From the NCBI GenBank assembly GCA_016788865.1, contig JAEUSB010000034.1, positions 1-35,374 of the forward strand: a stretch of DNA of 35,374 bases. The letters run 5' to 3'. Made by a program: the position numbers and the translations under genes. The DNA comes from Leptospirales bacterium. GTDB taxonomy: Bacteria; Spirochaetota; Leptospiria; Leptospirales; Leptonemataceae. Positions within the stretch are counted from its first letter, which is position 1. Every line of letters begins with the position of its first letter. The notes beneath the pieces are model-generated. The model made no database searches, had not been told where the DNA came from, and saw only the letters and a list, made by a program, of their open reading frames with translations. Below, piece by piece: positions 32,112 through 35,374 of this stretch.

Positions 32112-33524
32112 CTAGAACGGAAGTTTGTTGAGTATCTCTTTTCCAGCGCCTGGTATCTTGCTATCAAGCTTGTTCTGCAGAGCATCTTTAATGCCGCCCG
32201 TCAAGATTTCGTTCAGCGAAGGAATTTCAGCCAGGAGCTTCACGTCCGGACTTGCAATATTGCCCAGCGATGAAAACGGCAGCTCCACCCGTCCCTCTTG
32301 AATCAATTTTCCAAGCACTCTCGCGCGAACCTGTTCCACGCTCTGACCTTTCAGCTTTTTCTCAATTCCACGATCAAACCTGGCGAGAATATCTTTTGAC
32401 TCTGCATCCGAAGCCCGAACAGAAGCGTTAAAGTTGTGTGCGTTGGTTGTGGCATTGAGCGTGCTACCCTTCTTAATGTAAAGATCGTAGTTTGCAGTTG
32501 GGAAAACTGCATCATCCAGGAAAGTCACCAAACCCTTGGAGTAGCTCACGCGGATTGTCACGTCTCTGATGATTGCAGCCTTTCCCGCAAGTTTGTTCCA
32601 TGAAAACCCAACTTTGTTCAATACAGGAAGTTCCCCGGCCAGCTGATCAAACGCAGCCATTCCCGTGATGAACGAATCTTTCTTTACGACAACGGAATAT
32701 TCCACGCCTGTATTTACGTGACCGGTCTTTGCATCGAATGGAGTGATGGTCCCACCCGATTGAAGAAGGAGCCCGGCGGCTTCCGTCTGCTTGGCGCTTA
32801 CTATGACAACGTTAGCATCGGAGCTGACGCGGATCGAGTTGTGTTTTACAAGATCCGCAGGATCGATATCGATTGAGTCAAGAACAAGCGAGAGCGCGCT
32901 AATGCGGATCAACTGACCCGTTTTGGCCATCAATAGGTTTACATTGCCTTCTTTGATCCCGATCTCTTTGAGATTTGCGGAAATTGGAAGATCTTTTGCA
33001 CTGAATGGTTTGTTATCCTCTTCCTTCTCTTCTTCTTCCGGTTTTGCTGTCTCGGTCAGGGCCGGATTGGGTTTGCCCGCGACGATAAGCGGTTTCTTGA
33101 AGAGTGGAGTCAGGCTATTTGTTCCATCAGGATAGAGTGTCATGGAAACGTTCGGGCCGATTAGTAAGAATCGCTTCAATTCAAAGCGTTTTGCCAGCAA
33201 TGGAAGTAGGCTGAACTTGAGATCAACTTTGTTTACGCTCAGCACTGCGTTCTTGATTGGTGTGCGTTCCGCGAGGTCGGTGCCCTGGTTTGCAAATGTG
33301 TCGCGCGGGGCAAGACTGAGACCCTCAAGCTCCACAGACGACATTGCAGAAAATAAACTCACGTTTAACTTCTTGATTTCAGCTCTAACGTTGAGACTTG
33401 ATTCTATTTGCTGAACCAGGAAATTCTCATTCAGAACTCGATTCAAAACGAACCACGTTCCACCGACTAGCCCGATGAGAATTACGAGGACAGGAATTAC
33501 TACAAAGTATATGATCTTTTTCAT
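32112..33524 (-). CDS. AsmA-like membrane-anchored protein
   Basis: The 470-residue protein starts with one membrane anchor (IIYFVVIPVLVILIGLVGGT, residues 3-22) followed by a large, mostly beta-rich periplasmic part. RAEIKKLNVSLFSAMSSVEL and VDLKFSLLPLLAKRFELKRF are typical of AsmA/TamB-like proteins, which bridge the envelope and may move lipids. An acidic Glu/Lys linker (about 163-175) splits the N-terminal region. A TTG at 33539 adds five residues; ATG 33524 is the better start. It lies 51 bases downstream of the nucleotidyltransferase/glycosyltransferase gene and is probably in its operon. Confidence 0.72.
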   Translation of the reverse strand: MKKIIYFVVIPVLVILIGLVGGTWFVLNRVLNENFLVQQIESSLNVRAEIKKLNVSLFSAMSSVELEGLSLAPRDTFANQGTDLAERTPIKNAVLSVNKVDLKFSLLPLLAKRFELKRFLLIGPNVSMTLYPDGTNSLTPLFKKPLIVAGKPNPALTETAKPEEEEKEEDNKPFSAKDLPISANLKEIGIKEGNVNLLMAKTGQLIRISALSLVLDSIDIDPADLVKHNSIRVSSDANVVIVSAKQTEAAGLLLQSGGTITPFDAKTGHVNTGVEYSVVVKKDSFITGMAAFDQLAGELPVLNKVGFSWNKLAGKAAIIRDVTIRVSYSKGLVTFLDDAVFPTANYDLYIKKGSTLNATTNAHNFNASVRASDAESKDILARFDRGIEKKLKGQSVEQVRARVLGKLIQEGRVELPFSSLGNIASPDVKLLAEIPSLNEILTGGIKDALQNKLDSKIPGAGKEILNKLPF

Positions 33525-33575
33525 GGTCACCCCGGGCAACCATAGAACGGCTTTCCAGAAGTGAAAAGCAATTTT

Positions 33576-35072
33576 TCAGTTTGCCGGCGGTCGGGGCCCG
33601 GTTCCGAGCAGGTTTCCAATTAGCGGAAACCTGCGTCCAAAGATAAGAGAAATGACAGACCGAAAGTAGCTCCACTGTTCACCGAGGGTTTCGTTGCGAA
33701 CACTACCATATCTTCTATACAATGAGACGGGAATTTCAATGCAACGCATATGGAATCGCAATATTTCAATCATCATCTCGGCCAGATAGGTGCGATCCTT
33801 TGCATGTAGCTCTTCAGAAATCTTCAGGAACGAATCCTTCCAAATGGCACGATAGATACAGCCAATGTCCGTGAAACGCGGCTCAAGGTTCCACCAGAGA
33901 ATTTCGACGAGCTTTCCGAGGGAAACGTTCAACCATCTATACAGCGGCCCGAGATTTGTTCCCTGTTCCATGAGCTGCCGGGTAGTTCGCGTGCCTACAG
34001 CCATGTCGCTGTCTTTGAGGTACTCAAGTAACTTGGGCAGGTCGTTCGCGCGGAAGTTTCCATCTGCGGTGGCGAGCACCAGGATATCTCCCCTGGCCTC
34101 GCGAAACGCGTCATAAACCAGGACCCCCTGGGGATTACCGGTTGGTGTTGAGGCCTGAAGGATTCTCGCCCCGGCCTTTCTTGCAATCTCAAGCGTGCCA
34201 TCGGAACTGCCCATGTCTGCGACAATGATTTCATCCACGCTGGACTTGAAATCCTGGATCACATCCGGTAGGGTAACTGCGTTATTCAAAGCCGGAATGA
34301 TGAGCGATATCTTGAACTTATGAAACTTCTGTGAACGAATCTTGCAAGTGGCTGAGTAATAGTCAGCAAGGGAATTAATGTTGTAGTACTGGCCCTTCAG
34401 TTTTCCAGCATGGACGTGTCCTGTTTCGGACATGTAATCGATGACATCTGTAATCTCCACGACACCCGATTTGCTCGAAGGCGGAGTATCATCAAAGGCC
34501 TTGAAATAGTTGGGACTAAAGATGTAGGTTCCGAGGCCGAGCAAATCATTTGGGGGGTTCTCCGGTTTTTCAACCAGGTTTACCACGCGCGTTCCCTCAA
34601 GTTCGACTGAATAGTTCTTCCGAATCTCAGACAGCAGGTCAGATTTCAGAATTGCAATCAGCGCATCTGCTTTCCTTTCCTTGTCCCAGATCCGCAGGAG
34701 CTCATCATGATTCATTCCAATGTAGAACTCATCTCCAAGAATCACTGAAAAATCGCCGTCGATACGATCCCGCAGCGCTGCAATGTCAGAGGCCAGCCCC
34801 TTTCCCGTCCACTCTGCGGTGTGGATCTTTGTCTTTGGGTATTCCCGCCGGATGCGTTCAACTTCTGAAAGCACCTGCTCTTTGAGGTGCCCAACGATAA
34901 TATAAAGCTCCGGAACTTTTAGAATCTTCAATTGTATGTAGACGTTTCGTTCCAGAAGCGTTTGATTTTCAAAAGTGAACAGCGGCTTGGGTACATAAGA
35001 AGTGCGCGGATACGCCCGCGTTCCCTTTCCGGCCGCGGCGATTACCCCATATTTCAAGACCCGGCGTGGCAT
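33576..35072 (-). CDS. Fused sugar nucleotidyltransferase and family 2 glycosyltransferase
   Basis: The 498-residue protein has two complete-looking catalytic domains. Residues about 7-245 form a RmlA/GalU-like nucleotidyltransferase with AAGKGTR (13-19), Lys29 in VPKPLF, LGDEFY (Asp114) and VEKPENPP. Residues about 254-480 form a GT2 domain like dolichyl-phosphate mannose synthase: SLIIPALNNA, VADMGSSDGT (284-293), TADGNF (336-341, the metal-binding DxD region), VGTR and a late C-terminal helix. A single chain could activate a sugar and then transfer it, perhaps to a lipid carrier. The sugar and acceptor are unknown. The downstream AsmA-like gene suggests an envelope role. It is divergent from the ATPase gene across 118 bases. 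Confidence 0.85.
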   Translation of the reverse strand: MPRRVLKYGVIAAAGKGTRAYPRTSYVPKPLFTFENQTLLERNVYIQLKILKVPELYIIVGHLKEQVLSEVERIRREYPKTKIHTAEWTGKGLASDIAALRDRIDGDFSVILGDEFYIGMNHDELLRIWDKERKADALIAILKSDLLSEIRKNYSVELEGTRVVNLVEKPENPPNDLLGLGTYIFSPNYFKAFDDTPPSSKSGVVEITDVIDYMSETGHVHAGKLKGQYYNINSLADYYSATCKIRSQKFHKFKISLIIPALNNAVTLPDVIQDFKSSVDEIIVADMGSSDGTLEIARKAGARILQASTPTGNPQGVLVYDAFREARGDILVLATADGNFRANDLPKLLEYLKDSDMAVGTRTTRQLMEQGTNLGPLYRWLNVSLGKLVEILWWNLEPRFTDIGCIYRAIWKDSFLKISEELHAKDRTYLAEMMIEILRFHMRCIEIPVSLYRRYGSVRNETLGEQWSYFRSVISLIFGRRFPLIGNLLGTGPRPPAN

Positions 35073-35190
35073 CCGGTAAATGGGCTTCCAGGTCGGTTTC
35101 GCGTCAAATAGAACGCGATTGCCTTGCCGATTTTCTATGAAACCGTTCTTTGACAGATATCTTACTTACTGACCGCAAAAAGGACAAACC

Positions 35191-35374
35191 ATGACGCAAG
35201 CAAAGACCCTGGGTGAGCTAAAGGCTTCCGGCTACAAATACAGGCCCGTCCGGACAGAAATGGCCGAGAACCTGGCCCGCAAGATTCGGGCAAAAGAGAC
35301 GATTTTTCCACACATTCACGGATACGAGGATACGGTTGTCCCACAACTCACACATGCAATTCTATCCGGTCACA
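35191..35374 (+). CDS. ChlI/MoxR-like AAA+ ATPase, N-terminal part only
   Basis: From ATG 35191 the frame stays open for 61 codons to the window edge. TLGELKASGYKYRPVRTEM and ETIFPHIHGYEDTVVPQL are, from memory, the start of the magnesium-chelatase-subunit-I-like ATPases common in Leptospira and many other bacteria; the Walker A would come right after the cut. These proteins often work with a VWA-domain partner. The Shine-Dalgarno AAAAGGA lies 7 bases upstream of the ATG. The family call rests on 61 residues only. Confidence 0.7.
   Translation, partial: MTQAKTLGELKASGYKYRPVRTEMAENLARKIRAKETIFPHIHGYEDTVVPQLTHAILSGH

Noticed and set aside
35100..35190. TTGACA at 35150 as promoter for the AAA+ ATPase gene
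   Set aside because: The -35 is perfect, but no acceptable -10 follows at 16-18 bases, so I do not list it as a promoter.

Overview
The window looks like chromosomal DNA from a spirochaete of the order Leptospirales, or a close relative. This is an inference. Base composition is balanced by eye, which fits Leptonema or Turneriella-like lineages better than AT-rich Leptospira. It holds a chromosomal dihydropteroate synthase of the Sul type, which published work links to Leptospiraceae, an AGPS-type ether-lipid enzyme, a xerC-hslV-hslU block and a gatC-gatA pair. I see no tRNA, rRNA, CRISPR array, insertion sequence or prophage. Genes are tightly packed and many overlap by 1-17 bases.

Layout. 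1-718 (-): partial luciferase-like flavin monooxygenase. 719-1028: intergenic region with two inverted repeats. 1029-3886 (+): alkyl-DHAP synthase and a short-chain dehydrogenase, a likely ether-lipid pair. 3890-4729 (-): monoacylglycerol-lipase-like hydrolase. 4756-7642 (+): translationally coupled glycosyltransferase, metallophosphoesterase and nucleotidyltransferase. 7639-10702 (-): hslU, hslV, xerC. 10763-14394 (+): tyrS, mnmC and a STAS protein. 14463-16517 (-): DJ-1/PfpI protein, HIT protein, membrane fatty-acid-hydroxylase-like enzyme. 16617-17402 (+): Sul-like folP. 17377-18129 (-): TetR regulator, divergent from a two-gene membrane operon (18229-19604, +) with a readable promoter/operator between them. 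19693-23079 (+): a three-gene cassette of a RecA-fold protein, a small coiled-coil protein and a family B DNA polymerase. 23091-28008 (-): gatC, gatA, a CsgG-like/HEAT lipoprotein and a DUF1569-like protein. 28094-32030 (+): two tandem KimA-like permeases. 32112-35072 (-): AsmA-like protein and a nucleotidyltransferase/glycosyltransferase fusion. 35191-end (+): start of a ChlI/MoxR-like AAA+ ATPase.

The strongest candidate for an undescribed system is the 19.66-23.08 kb cassette. Its polymerase appears to have lost the proofreading site, keeps the two key polymerase aspartates and ends in a textbook beta-clamp motif. It is translationally coupled to a RecA-fold protein with a degraded P-loop. 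This is the architecture of the ImuA/ImuB/DnaE2 mutasome rebuilt around a B-family enzyme. The second highlight is the Sul-type DHPS, which predicts intrinsic sulfonamide resistance and bears on the origin of mobile sul genes. The lipid-related genes at 1.0-4.7 kb and 15.7-16.5 kb suggest unusual membrane lipids, but this is inference.
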